In this document: one piece after another, positions 1 through 6,687 of the stretch | Layout: each line of letters starts with the position of its first letter | Numbering within the stretch: the first letter of the stretch is position 1 | Virus record (IMG/VR): IMGVR_UViG_3300027841_000055 | Location: 1-42,580 of that record | Length of the DNA: 42,580 bases | Reading direction: 5' to 3' (one strand) | DNA from: a virus | Position numbers and translations under genes: made by a program | Notes under the pieces: model-generated | The model's input: only the letters and a program-made list of their open reading frames with translations | Told to the model about the DNA's origin: nothing | The model's database searches: none

Positions 1-203
1 CTCGGGGAGTGGCCGCAATTGATCCACAGGCATAGCGCCGTTTTTGAAACGCCGATTTGCTCGGCCAGTTTGCGTTGCGTTGTCTCGCCTAGCATTTTTC
101 GCAGCACCGCCATCGCTTCCCGCGCCTCGTGTTCGGATACAAAACGGCTTTGCCCGTTCATTGTTTGCGGCCCCAAGACACTCTTTTTTCTATAATTGTA
201 CAT
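1..203 (-). CDS. HTH (Cro/XRE-like) protein, 5' part, second copy
   Basis: This is the N-terminal part of the gene that is complete at 42296-42544, repeated because the two window ends overlap. It runs off the left edge and is not a second gene in the real genome. The A at 112 changes an Arg codon to Met relative to the complete copy. See the complete copy for the description. Confidence 0.8.
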   Translation of the reverse strand, partial: MYNYRKKSVLGPQTMNGQSRFVSEHEAREAMAVLRKMLGETTQRKLAEQIGVSKTALCLWINCGHSP

Positions 204-239
204 GGCGCACTCCATTGTATTGGTTGTTAGCTCGGCATG
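1..239. repeat. Terminal direct repeat, left copy
   Basis: This stretch is identical to 42342-42580 apart from one base: A at 112 here, C at 42453 there. The unit genome is therefore 42341 bp, and the ends are either an assembly overlap of a circular or permuted molecule or a true terminal redundancy. The mismatch falls in the HTH gene at the junction and changes one residue (Met here, Arg in the right copy). Confidence 0.95.
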
Positions 240-499
240 AATTCGGCTAGTTTTCTCTCACTATCTGCTAGTTGTCTGTTCGCGTGTTGGAATATTTCGA
301 GGAAAACAATCCCAAACAATTCCTTGTTTTCGTTTGCCTCAATTCTGATCGAATTCCTAGAATTCCCCGAATCGCAGATCACAAATGATAGGCGCTCATG
401 ATCAACATCTGACAAGATCTGCACTTGCCTTTTCAATTCGCTGGCGTCTCTCACGGCTTCCAAAAGTTTGTTGGCGGTGTCAATGTCTTCTCGTTTCAT
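227..499 (-). CDS. Hypothetical small protein, 90 aa
   Basis: I do not recognise a family. The ATG at 499 is preferred over the in-frame GTG at 508 because a GGAG sits 8 nt upstream of it. The first 30 residues (starting MKREDIDTANKLLEAVRD) and the last 20 or so are predicted helical and charged. The middle carries hydrophobic beta-like stretches (LSFVICDS, FGIVFLEIF). No Cys cluster, signal peptide or membrane segment is seen. The gene sits in the leftward early operon, between the Cys-containing 97-residue protein and the HTH protein at the genome junction. Its leader (TTGGAGTGCG) resembles that of the junction HTH gene. Confidence 0.7.
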   Translation of the reverse strand: MKREDIDTANKLLEAVRDASELKRQVQILSDVDHERLSFVICDSGNSRNSIRIEANENKELFGIVFLEIFQHANRQLADSERKLAEFMPS

Positions 500-541
500 T
501 TGTCGCACTCCAATATTGCGGCACCGTGCCGCGTTGAAAAA

Positions 542-835
542 TCAATAAAATGTTTTGTTCAATTGCTCGCAATCATCGGATTCAAGCGCCCGTCGAGCCC
601 CGCGTTCGAAAGCGCTTCCATTGTCGAGATATTGCCCGGTAGCATACGGGCTCGCCGCATATTCCACATATTCGCTGCAGCCGATTTCGGCGGCCTCGGT
701 CACGCGGGGCCATTGCGCCGTGCCATCGCTGGCCGTTACCGGCGCGTTTCTATGGCAATAAATTTCGCCCTCGCGCTTGCGGTGATGAGCACATGAGAAA
801 CATTCGGTGTGGGCCGGATCGGGTATTTGTTGCAT
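542..835 (-). CDS. Small Cys-containing protein, 97 aa, possible zinc binding
   Basis: Function is unknown. Near the N-terminus it has ECFSCAHHRKREGEIYCHRN, a C-x2-C followed by His residues and another Cys. A further Cys lies at about residue 53 (EIGCSEY). This Cys/His pattern with a following WPRV segment is typical of small phage proteins thought to bind zinc, but that is inference. An AAGG lies 8 nt before the ATG. It lies between the replication initiator and the 90-residue protein in the leftward early operon, with a gap of only 12 nt to the initiator's stop. Confidence 0.7.
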   Translation of the reverse strand: MQQIPDPAHTECFSCAHHRKREGEIYCHRNAPVTASDGTAQWPRVTEAAEIGCSEYVEYAASPYATGQYLDNGSAFERGARRALESDDCEQLNKTFY

Positions 836-847
836 GGGTTATGCCTT

Positions 848-1978
848 TCAAAATGGTACTCGTGTGCAACCGCTTTCGCGGATCTTTTTCCTCAAGGCGT
901 TACCCTCGCGGCGACTTTTCGTAACGCGATCTGCCATATCATCTGGGTTAATTCCCGATTCAAAATATGCGCGAAGCGCGTCAAAATTGCTCAAAATGGT
1001 ATTCAGTCCGTGCACGGTTCGCACCTCAAATGCTCGCCTGGAAGTCGGATACCACGCTAGAAACTCGATCACATATTCGCGATCCGCGACATCCAAAAGC
1101 TGTTTGATATAGACGTTGTTCATTTTCCCGCGTGTGGGAGGTTTCCCATAGGTATGCTCCCATGCCTTAGCATAGGCGTTCCATGGCTCATTTGTGGGCG
1201 CTTCTTTTTTCGATGCTTCCTTTTGTGGCGGTGGTTGCTTTTGGCTCTTTTCCGCCCGCTGGCGATTTTTGGAAGGTCGTTTGGTGCCGGTGTCGCCTCC
1301 CTCCCCGTTTGATTCAACCTCGGGGCTCTTTCCCCCATTTTCCCCCGGTGCGAATGCGCCGGGGAGATCCGCCGCCGAAGGCGCGGCCGAGTGCGAGTGC
1401 GGATCGGGAAATGTATTTGAATTATTCTTATACATTTGATCTGATATTAATATGGACGGTTTTCGGGCGTCCCCCGAGACGTCCCCCGAGACGTCCCCAG
1501 AGACGTCCCCAGAGACGTCCCCCGAGGCGTCCCCAGAGACGTCCCCCGAGGCGTCCCCCGAGACGTCCCCCGAGACGTCCCCCGAGGCGTCCCCCGAGAC
1601 GTCCCCCGAGACGTCCTTGTTTTTCTTTTTTCTGAATTTCTCTTTTCTTTTCAGAGTTCTTTCGTGAGTGGCGAGACACTTCCCGGTGTGTTCAAACCAG
1701 TCATGAATCACCATTTGCCCGGCCTCGTTCAGCACGATCCAGCCCCGCGAAATTAGTACCGCGAGAAATTTCTCGGGCTCGCCTTCCCAACGGGCGGCGT
1801 CCGCAATGTCGAGTGCCTCGGCTTCGGCTAGCACTCCGTCTGGTGCGTTCGTCCATGCCCACGCCCACAGCGAGGCGAGGTGTCCTACGAAATGCACCCC
1901 AGCGAGCCCCAGATCTCGGGCCGCTTTCCGTGTTTTCAGATTCCCAAAAATTTCGGTATTCACTTGCGCGTATGCCAT
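848..1978 (-). CDS. Phage replication initiator (DnaD/O-like) with internal tandem repeat
   Basis: Probable replication initiator that would bind the origin and recruit host replisome proteins. Residues 1-100 look like the winged-helix N-terminus of phage replication proteins (FGNLKTRKAARDLGLAG, then a WAW-rich helix and FLAVLISRGWIV). Residues 105-121 are very basic. Residues 122-169 are twelve copies of a four-residue D-(V/A)-S-G unit. A low-complexity Pro/Lys/Glu linker follows, then a folded C-terminus from about residue 270 (NEPWNAYAKAWEHTYGKPP). A GAGG lies 7 nt before the ATG. The family is known for origins placed inside the gene, as in lambda O, and the repeats here are candidate iterons. 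No helicase or helicase loader gene is visible, so the host would supply these. The assignment rests on architecture and context. Confidence 0.75.
   Translation of the reverse strand: MAYAQVNTEIFGNLKTRKAARDLGLAGVHFVGHLASLWAWAWTNAPDGVLAEAEALDIADAARWEGEPEKFLAVLISRGWIVLNEAGQMVIHDWFEHTGKCLATHERTLKRKEKFRKKKNKDVSGDVSGDASGDVSGDVSGDASGDVSGDASGDVSGDVSGDVSGDVSGDARKPSILISDQMYKNNSNTFPDPHSHSAAPSAADLPGAFAPGENGGKSPEVESNGEGGDTGTKRPSKNRQRAEKSQKQPPPQKEASKKEAPTNEPWNAYAKAWEHTYGKPPTRGKMNNVYIKQLLDVADREYVIEFLAWYPTSRRAFEVRTVHGLNTILSNFDALRAYFESGINPDDMADRVTKSRREGNALRKKIRESGCTRVPF
1472..1615. repeat. Twelve tandem 12-bp repeats (candidate iterons / origin)
   Basis: There are twelve head-to-tail copies of a 12-bp unit that reads CCCCGAGACGTC on the plus strand, with the variants CCCAGAGACGTC and CCCCGAGGCGTC. 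They lie in frame in the replication initiator gene and encode D-V/A-S-G units. Most base changes are silent or swap Val for Ala. Repeats inside an initiator gene often form its binding sites, so this is the best origin candidate in the genome. An alternative is a purely protein-level linker repeat. Confidence 0.85.
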
Positions 1979-1987
1979 TGGGGGGCC

Positions 1988-2176
1988 TCACTTTCCCTCG
2001 GCAGCAAGTTTTGCGCGCGCGGCTTCAATTCTCAATAAAGAAATACGGCTCGGGCTGTATTTCCCCATTGACCATCCTTTGACTGTTTCAAGATGCACAT
2101 CGATCTTAGCTGCCAATTCAGCGTGAGTTTTCGCACAAAACTCACGCTTCAATGCCTGAAATGCTTTTTTGTCCAT
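1988..2176 (-). CDS. Small HTH DNA-binding protein, 62 aa
   Basis: Cro-like regulator. The segment HAELAAKIDVHLETVKGWSM reads as a helix-turn-helix (AELAAKI, turn, ETVKGW recognition helix). ATG at 2176 is chosen over the in-frame GTG at 2188 because a GAGG lies 6 nt upstream. A perfect inverted repeat (2183-2201) overlaps the ribosome binding site and a good promoter lies just upstream (2204-2232), which suggests that the protein represses its own transcription or translation. It is followed after 9 nt by the replication initiator, so it may set replication timing. The regulatory role is inference. Confidence 0.75.
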   Translation of the reverse strand: MDKKAFQALKREFCAKTHAELAAKIDVHLETVKGWSMGKYSPSRISLLRIEAARAKLAAEGK

Positions 2177-2182
2177 TGTGAT

Positions 2183-2201
2183 CCTCACTGAAAATGTGAG
2201 G
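2183..2201 (-). promoter_or_regulatory. Inverted repeat, candidate operator
   Basis: CCTCAC-7 nt-GTGAGG is a perfect 6-bp inverted repeat. It lies over the start point of the promoter at 2204-2232 and over the ribosome binding site of the 62-residue HTH gene. Its position fits autoregulation by that protein. It could also form an mRNA hairpin hiding the GAGG. Confidence 0.5.
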
Positions 2202-2203
2202 GT

Positions 2204-2232
2204 AGGTTAAGCGGCCAAACAGCGTAAGTCAA
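2204..2232 (-). promoter_or_regulatory. Sigma70-like promoter for HTH-replication genes
   Basis: On the minus strand TTGACT (2227-2232) is followed by a 17-nt spacer and TAACCT (2204-2209). The predicted start is near 2197, inside the inverted repeat. It lies in the 86-bp gap between the Lar-like gene and the HTH gene, so the HTH and replication genes can be expressed separately from the recombination genes. Confidence 0.5.
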
Positions 2233-2262
2233 GCCGACCAGCAAGAAAATAGATCCCCGGTT

Positions 2263-2910
2263 TCAAAACCCAGGATCGAAAATGGAAAGCGTGAGATCTG
2301 CACTTCCGGGCGTCAATACCTCGAAGACGCCGGGGGCGCGTTCGACTACGGCGTTGCGGTTGTTCAGATCTATAGATCGTGGGGCGGGGATCGGCTCGGG
2401 GGGAGGATCTGAAAACAGATCGCTTAGGACAACCATAGTGGCCAGGGCCTCAACCAGGGGGCAGGACGCTGCCGCCTCGGGCACGCTCGCGGGCGCGTCT
2501 GTTTCTATAGGGCGCTCACCGACTGCGACCGCTTCCCGGGTATTGTTTTCCGCTTCCAGGCGCGCGGGCACGGCTTCGGGGGCCGCTTCCACCACGGGCA
2601 CCGGCACCATTCCCCCGACTCGGGTATTCCAGGCTTGCCGCGCCAGGGCCGCCGACGAGAAAAGCCCCAGGCGGGCATCGCACGCGAAGCACCGGGGAAC
2701 AAATTGTTGCCGCCCCCGCTCCCGGATTTCGCATTTTTCGCTGCCGCAAAACGGGCAATCAACCAGATCCCGGCCCGGCCTGGGACTCGCCATTGCCGGG
2801 GTTTCCAGGGCCGCCGCTTCCGCTTTTGCCCTGGCCTTCGCCTCGGCCGCCGCCAATTTCTCGGCCTCGCTTTTCCGGGGCCGCCCCCGGCCGCGTTTCA
2901 CTTCGCTCAT
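2263..2910 (-). CDS. Lar-like zinc-ribbon protein with AT-hook
   Basis: Residues 6-13 (RGRGRPRK) are an AT-hook, followed by an Ala/Lys/Glu-rich helix. At about residues 50-95 there is a Lar-type zinc ribbon: LVDCPFCGSEKCEIRERG, then CFAC and finally ARQAWNTR. The restriction-alleviation family Lar has the pattern CPFCG...C..C...AWN.R and, in Rac and related phages, modulates type I restriction. The remaining 120 residues are Ala/Pro/Glu rich without a recognised fold. The start overlaps the preceding stop (ATGA) and has a GGAG 8 nt upstream. The protein may protect incoming DNA together with the methyltransferases at 7-8.7 kb; the anti-restriction role is a family inference. Confidence 0.65.
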   Translation of the reverse strand: MSEVKRGRGRPRKSEAEKLAAAEAKARAKAEAAALETPAMASPRPGRDLVDCPFCGSEKCEIRERGRQQFVPRCFACDARLGLFSSAALARQAWNTRVGGMVPVPVVEAAPEAVPARLEAENNTREAVAVGERPIETDAPASVPEAAASCPLVEALATMVVLSDLFSDPPPEPIPAPRSIDLNNRNAVVERAPGVFEVLTPGSADLTLSIFDPGF

Positions 2911-3137
2911 GGCAGATTCTCCACAGCTTCGGCGATCTCGAACTCACGGAAAAGGATCGGCAGGTATGCTCGGCCATTGTGATCTTGCGCCACAAAAACC
3001 GCCATATCGCCCGCCACAGGGCACCGCACCGATCCCATGTATTCCGATCTAAGTTTCTGATAGCCGAAAGACACAAGGTAGAATTTTCGCAATTCAAGAT
3101 CCGATACCTTGCTAGGTTTTTTTCTCACGTTTCCCAT
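2907..3137 (-). CDS. Hypothetical protein, 76 aa
   Basis: The family is not recognised. It is a mixed-composition soluble protein with a basic N-terminus (MGNVRKKPSK) and beta-like segments (CPVAGDMAVFVAQDHNG, AYLPILF). It overlaps the upstream HTH gene by 26 bp and the downstream Lar-like gene by 4 bp, so it is part of a translationally coupled chain. A GAGG lies 9 nt before the ATG. Confidence 0.65.
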   Translation of the reverse strand: MGNVRKKPSKVSDLELRKFYLVSFGYQKLRSEYMGSVRCPVAGDMAVFVAQDHNGRAYLPILFREFEIAEAVENLP

Positions 3138-3354
3138 TCCTCACCGCCTCGCTTAAAATAACGCTCGCCATTTTCGCACTCGGGAAAGCCCGCCCGTTGA
3201 ACCATTGCCGCACGCTGGATCGGTCAACCCCGAGCGCCAGCGCCAGGGCGGACTTGGTTTTGTGACGCGCAATCAAAACCCCGAGGGCCGCGATTGCTCG
3301 CGCCCTCGTTTCCGGGTCGGCCCTCGGGCCGGGGTGTTTATTGTCGCTATTCAT
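3112..3354 (-). CDS. Small HTH DNA-binding protein, 80 aa
   Basis: Residues from about 35 to 65 (TKSALALALGVDRSSVRQWF) form a clear Cro/YdaS-like helix-turn-helix, followed by NGRAFPSAKMASVI. ATG at 3354 is preferred over the start at 3432, because the longer frame would overlap the short zinc-ribbon gene at 3347-3478, whose TAG lies within ATGAATAG at this start. The likely role is an early regulator. Its operator was not identified. Confidence 0.7.
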   Translation of the reverse strand: MNSDNKHPGPRADPETRARAIAALGVLIARHKTKSALALALGVDRSSVRQWFNGRAFPSAKMASVILSEAVRNGKREKKT

Positions 3355-3478
3355 CTTCGCATATTTCCGAGGTGTGCCCGCACATCGGGCAGGCGCGTTG
3401 CACCTCACCCGTGGGCCGGGCGTGCGAGTCAAGGACTTGTTGAATTTCCATTTCGAAATAGCAATGCGGGCAATTCAT
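3347..3478 (-). CDS. 43-residue zinc-ribbon protein
   Basis: This short gene is easy to overlook. The reading frame starts at an ATGA that overlaps the recT stop and ends in a TAG that overlaps the start of the 80-residue HTH gene. The protein begins MNCPHCYFEMEIQQVL and later has ACPMCGHTSEIC. The two C-P-x-C knuckles 27 residues apart are a textbook four-Cys zinc ribbon. Such mini zinc ribbons are common beside phage recombination genes. Function is unknown. Confidence 0.75.
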   Translation of the reverse strand: MNCPHCYFEMEIQQVLDSHARPTGEVQRACPMCGHTSEICEDE

Positions 3479-4419
3479 TCCGCGCCCCCTTCCTCAGATC
3501 CCTCGGTTGGGAAATCCCCCGCCTCGGCTTCCAGGGTGAGCAAGGGCGGCAGATCCCCGCCTCCCTGGCCTGCCGATTGGCTCAGTTGGTTGGCGATATT
3601 GACGTGGGCCGCGTGGCTTTCAACGTCGATTGTGTCGCCGTCCTCATGGTCGGACTCGATTGCTCGGGCCATTTCTGTGCTCACGGGGAGCATTTTGCAA
3701 AGCCTTTTGACAACGGTTTTCCTGGCCATTTCGTCATAACTAGTTGTCCAGGGGGAGTCGGGTTTTCCGGCCGATTGGGAGCGGGATTTAATAGCGTCAA
3801 CTTGGCTTCGGCTCATAACTTCCAACTGTGTGCCGCCGTCTTTCAAATGCGCCACGGCGTAAACAAGTCGCAATTCCCCACGGCTTTCCGCGTCGAAATT
3901 GGGGACGTGTCGCAAGCGCGTGTCAAGCCCTAGTTCGCATTCAAATAGATCATTTGTATATACGCAGTGGGCGGCAAGGCTTTTGATCTCGCCAGAGCGG
4001 CGGGAAAGATCCACGAGCCCCCGATAGCCGATCTGAAATTGCACTTCATAGCCGCCCTTGCCGTTGTTCAATCTGCGATTGAAATACGGTATCAGCCAAG
4101 CGTGCTGCAGCGGGGTATTGGGTTCCAAGCCCACGGCCGCCGATTCAAGCGAGGCGCGAAGCAATGACACGGGCGAGCATTCTAACAGTTTGGGCGTGCG
4201 GGAAACGGCAATCAAAGCGATCCTGATCATGCGCTCGGGGTCAAGATGCTTTGGCATGATTTGAGAAAATTTCTCTTTTTGTGACTCAAAAAGAGATCGC
4301 AAGTTTTGCTCTGGCGACTTCGCCACGGCCTGTGATCCGTTCGCTGCAGGGGCCAGCGTGGTTGTAGGCGTGGTGATCGTGGGGGACTTTTTGGTTTCCT
4401 GGATTGTGGTGGCGTTCAT
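3475..4419 (-). CDS. recT: RecT-family single-strand annealing protein
   Basis: A 314-residue recombinase that binds single-stranded DNA made by the neighbouring exonuclease and anneals it to complementary strands. After a disordered Thr/Ala-rich N-terminus of about 35 residues, the RecT core starts near FESQKEKFSQIMPKHLDPER. It continues with SLLRASLESAAVGLEPNTP and FQIGYRGLVDLSRRSGEIKS, all hallmark RecT strings. The C-terminal 60 residues are acidic and low in complexity, as in other RecT proteins. An AAGGGA lies 6 nt before the ATG, and the start directly abuts the exonuclease stop, so the two are made together. The RecE/RecT pair supports recombination-dependent replication and concatemer formation. 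Confidence 0.93.
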   Translation of the reverse strand: MNATTIQETKKSPTITTPTTTLAPAANGSQAVAKSPEQNLRSLFESQKEKFSQIMPKHLDPERMIRIALIAVSRTPKLLECSPVSLLRASLESAAVGLEPNTPLQHAWLIPYFNRRLNNGKGGYEVQFQIGYRGLVDLSRRSGEIKSLAAHCVYTNDLFECELGLDTRLRHVPNFDAESRGELRLVYAVAHLKDGGTQLEVMSRSQVDAIKSRSQSAGKPDSPWTTSYDEMARKTVVKRLCKMLPVSTEMARAIESDHEDGDTIDVESHAAHVNIANQLSQSAGQGGGDLPPLLTLEAEAGDFPTEGSEEGGAE

Positions 4420-5295
4420 TTAAAATCCCTTTCGTGGGTTGGTGAGCGGAAGCAATTCGGTCGGGTATCCGGGCCATTCCCCGGACAGTGTACACTCGGC
4501 ATAAGTTTGCACGTTTTTAAGGTAGTGAGCACGGCCTACGTTCAGAAACTCGGGATCGGCAACGTATGCCGCCACGAGGTAGGGCGGCTCTTTCTCAACC
4601 GCGATGAATATGAATGCATCGGTTTTCTCCGCGCTGGCATCGGCGAGGCCATCGGAATAGCTCGCGGCCTGCACATGGTAGCGGTATTGATAGTAGCTCT
4701 TTTTCGGAAAATCTAACGGGTCGGCCGAAAGCGCGGTTTTCAGATCGACTATGATCCGCCCCCCATTGGGAGGGAAAACGAGGCGATCCATGCGCCCTTT
4801 ACAAAGCACGGGCGGGGTTTTGGGATCGATCTGGCTTGTCCACAGGGCGGTCAATTCCGCGTGCCCCGGCCATTCCCAAAACAACTGCCGGGCAAGCGGG
4901 TGTCTCCAAAGGGCCTCCCGCATGCGCTCAATTTGCTCATAGTCCTCACGGTTCAATGGCGTTGCGTTTCCTTTATTTTCCTCCCATTCTTTTTTCTTGG
5001 CCTTGCTCCCCTTGCCTTCGAACGTGGGGGCCACGCAAAAATCAACCTTGAATTCCTCGGGCGTGAGAATCGCGGAATGGATTGCCCGGCCGAAGGTGAG
5101 GGCGCTTGTTTCCTCCCGATCCTCGGGGTGATCTTTCAGCCAGCGATATTTGGCCGGGGCCTCGTTTATTTTGTCGCAGTCGGACTTTGAAAGCCGACGC
5201 AAGGCGCGGTAGTCTGGATCGGGTAGATCTTCGACCACGCCAAAGAGCAAGCGGTCAAGCGGGTTGGGTGGGTGATAATCCGGGATCACTAACAT
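4420..5295 (-). CDS. RecE-like (exonuclease VIII / DUF3799) exonuclease
   Basis: A 5'-3' double-strand exonuclease partner of RecT, 291 residues, PD-(D/E)xK fold. Visible core elements are ALTFGRAIHSAILTPEEF (the helix with GRxxHxxxL), KGRMDRLVFP followed by RIIVDLKTA (the D...D-x-K catalytic strand pair), and YYQYRYHVQAASYSDGL (the QxxxY helix). ATG at 5295 is chosen over 5307 because GGAGG lies 5 nt upstream of it. This is the first gene of the leftward early operon, just downstream of the divergent control region, as expected for an early recombination function. Confidence 0.88.
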   Translation of the reverse strand: MLVIPDYHPPNPLDRLLFGVVEDLPDPDYRALRRLSKSDCDKINEAPAKYRWLKDHPEDREETSALTFGRAIHSAILTPEEFKVDFCVAPTFEGKGSKAKKKEWEENKGNATPLNREDYEQIERMREALWRHPLARQLFWEWPGHAELTALWTSQIDPKTPPVLCKGRMDRLVFPPNGGRIIVDLKTALSADPLDFPKKSYYQYRYHVQAASYSDGLADASAEKTDAFIFIAVEKEPPYLVAAYVADPEFLNVGRAHYLKNVQTYAECTLSGEWPGYPTELLPLTNPRKGF

Positions 5296-5338
5296 ATGAT
5301 CCTCCATTCAAGGGTTGTTGGGACGCACTTCCAGGGTC

Positions 5339-5367
5339 ACGGTAGCGGTGTCAAAGCCCGGTGTCAA
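5339..5367 (-). promoter_or_regulatory. Leftward early promoter candidate
   Basis: On the minus strand TTGACA (5362-5367), a 17-nt spacer and TACCGT (5339-5344) lie about 45 nt upstream of the exonuclease start. The decamer TTTGACACCG occurs twice here (around 5359-5368 and 5345-5354). The -35 is perfect and the -10 is weak, so an activator may be needed. Confidence 0.45.
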
Positions 5368-5422
5368 ACGGGGCGGGCGGAAAGATCGAACGTGGGCGGG
5401 TTGTGCATATTCGGCGCGGCCG

Positions 5423-5453
5423 CTTGACAATGACCGCTTGGTCAAGGAATGAT
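5423..5453 (+). promoter_or_regulatory. Rightward promoter with internal inverted repeats
   Basis: TTGACA (5424-5429), an 18-nt spacer and AATGAT (5448-5453) precede the first rightward gene. Two nested inverted repeats lie over it: CTTGAC/GTCAAG (5423-5428 and 5441-5446) and TGACC-4 nt-GGTCA (5431-5444). They look like a regulator binding site placed between -35 and -10. Which HTH protein binds is not known. Confidence 0.5.
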
Positions 5454-5477
5454 CAACAAAACCGAGGAATGACACCG

Positions 5478-5852
5478 ATGCAAAGCCACATCATAAAGAT
5501 CGACGGCAACCCCGACGCGGGGGATCTTCGCACCGCCCTATCATCGCAAGCGCCCACGCCTCCATGCTCGGGGCCGATCTCGTGTGCAATTCGGATCGGT
5601 ATTTCCCGCGCACAAGCGGCCGCGTACCACGACCGCCGCTTCCCGGTCGGACAACCCGACGCGCTTGCTCTCGTGACTCGCGCCCTCGATGCCGCCACGG
5701 GCATCCTGTGGCGCTCACGGGCTCAGGTTGTGTCGTGCGATTTTGCGCGACACTATACCGCGTGCCCGTACATCGAATTCGATTTTTATGAAATATGCAC
5801 GCCCGAGGAAAATCACCACGCGCCCACCACAATTGCCAGGGGGCGAACGTGA
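5478..5852 (+). CDS. Hypothetical protein, 124 aa (first rightward gene)
   Basis: The family is not recognised. ATG at 5478 is preferred because a GAGG lies 10 nt upstream and the longer frame from 5361 would cover the promoter. It begins MQSHIIKIDGNPDAGDLRTA and later has Ala/Arg-rich helices (RAQAAAYHDRR, ALALVTRALDAATGILW) and a tyrosine- and acid-rich C-terminus (YIEFDFYEICTPEE). Its stop overlaps the GTG start of the next gene. Being promoter-proximal, it may be an early host-takeover or regulatory protein, but nothing in the sequence shows this. Confidence 0.65.
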   Translation: MQSHIIKIDGNPDAGDLRTALSSQAPTPPCSGPISCAIRIGISRAQAAAYHDRRFPVGQPDALALVTRALDAATGILWRSRAQVVSCDFARHYTACPYIEFDFYEICTPEENHHAPTTIARGRT

Positions 5853-6160
5853 GCGAAGCGGCCCCGGAAAACATCGGTCCGTGTTGTTGCGGTGCGAACG
5901 TCGAACCCGTTGGGGCAAAACACTGGTGGGCGCTCAAATGCCCCGCGTGCGGCTATTCCACGCCCCGGTTTTTCACGAGGGGGCAGGCGGTCAAGGCGCA
6001 TGGGGAGCACATCGCACACACGGCCGCGCTACGGGCGGAAATCGCCCGACTGCAGGCATGGCTTGATTTGGGAAGCACTAGGGCCGAAACCCTGTTCGGG
6101 CGAGGCCTGGAAGCGGCGGAATGTGCCAAAGCGCGAGCGGGCGGGAGGATAGGGAAATGA
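5849..6160 (+). CDS. Zinc-ribbon protein, Lar-like, 103 aa
   Basis: It starts at GTG 5849 (GTGA overlap with the previous stop, G-rich Shine-Dalgarno upstream). It has GPCCCGANVEPVGAKHWWAL followed by KCPACGY, that is Cys pairs spaced as in Lar/zinc-ribbon proteins, and then a His-containing helix (KAHGEHIAHTAAL). The C-terminal half is a charged helix. This is the second Lar-like ribbon in the genome, besides the one at 2263-2910. Anti-restriction or nucleic acid binding is possible, but function is not shown. Confidence 0.65.
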   Translation: MSEAAPENIGPCCCGANVEPVGAKHWWALKCPACGYSTPRFFTRGQAVKAHGEHIAHTAALRAEIARLQAWLDLGSTRAETLFGRGLEAAECAKARAGGRIGK

Positions 6161-6687
6161 AATTTTCAGCCGAGGGATTGCGAGCTATAGCAGAATTTTG
6201 CCTCTGGTTAGCAGACCGAGAGGACACACCCTCTCAGGAATGCGAGCCCGAGGCAGAAACCGAAGCCGAGGGGGAAGCCGTGGAACCGCCGCCCCCCGAG
6301 GCCGAGGAATATAAGCCCGAGGAACCCGAGGAAATCCCCCCGCCCCGCGTTTGGCGCGCCCCCGACCTTCCGCCCGAGCCCGAGGAAATCCCCGCGCCAG
6401 GAAACCCCGGCGTGCCGGAATTTCGCCCGGAGATCGTCAACCGGAAACGCAAGATCCGGGCCGATGAGCGGCGGGATCTGCCGGAAATATTCGCCACACT
6501 CCCGCCAGGTCGGCTCATGACCGCCCGCGAAATGACAAAAAAACTCGGGTTAGACGGGCAAGCCGTGTGGGCATATATCGCACGAATGCGAATAAGAGCG
6601 GCACAAAAGGACGCGCTTGGCACTAACCAATACTCAACCGACGCCATCCTTTCCCTCACGCAACAAAAACTTGCGAGGGCAAAATGA
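6157..6687 (+). CDS. HTH protein with acidic Pro/Glu-rich linker, 176 aa
   Basis: The start (ATGA overlap, strong GGGAGG upstream) gives an N-terminal helix (MKFSAEGLRAIAEFCLWLAD). A long disordered Glu/Pro linker (about residues 28-98) follows, then a C-terminal DNA-binding-like domain with GRLMTAREMTKKLGLDGQAV as a helix-turn-helix. Architecture alone suggests a regulator or DNA-bound adaptor. I do not recognise a named family. Confidence 0.65.
   Translation: MKFSAEGLRAIAEFCLWLADREDTPSQECEPEAETEAEGEAVEPPPPEAEEYKPEEPEEIPPPRVWRAPDLPPEPEEIPAPGNPGVPEFRPEIVNRKRKIRADERRDLPEIFATLPPGRLMTAREMTKKLGLDGQAVWAYIARMRIRAAQKDALGTNQYSTDAILSLTQQKLARAK

Noticed and set aside
1472-1615. CRISPR array
   Set aside because: The repeats are 12 bp, contiguous and in frame, with no spacers. 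No CRISPR pattern was seen elsewhere.
1183-1679. Frames rich in RRPP or GGRL repeats around 1450-1620
   Set aside because: They are other-frame readings of the 12-bp repeats in the replication initiator gene.
2282-3052. 256-codon plus-strand frame opposite the Lar-like gene
   Set aside because: Ala/Arg/Pro-rich shadow with no ribosome site. The minus-strand gene has clear Cys motifs and an AT-hook.
5491-5937. 148-codon minus-strand frame in the first rightward gene
   Set aside because: No motif, no ribosome site, and it would face the rightward operon. The plus-strand frame has coupled starts and stops.
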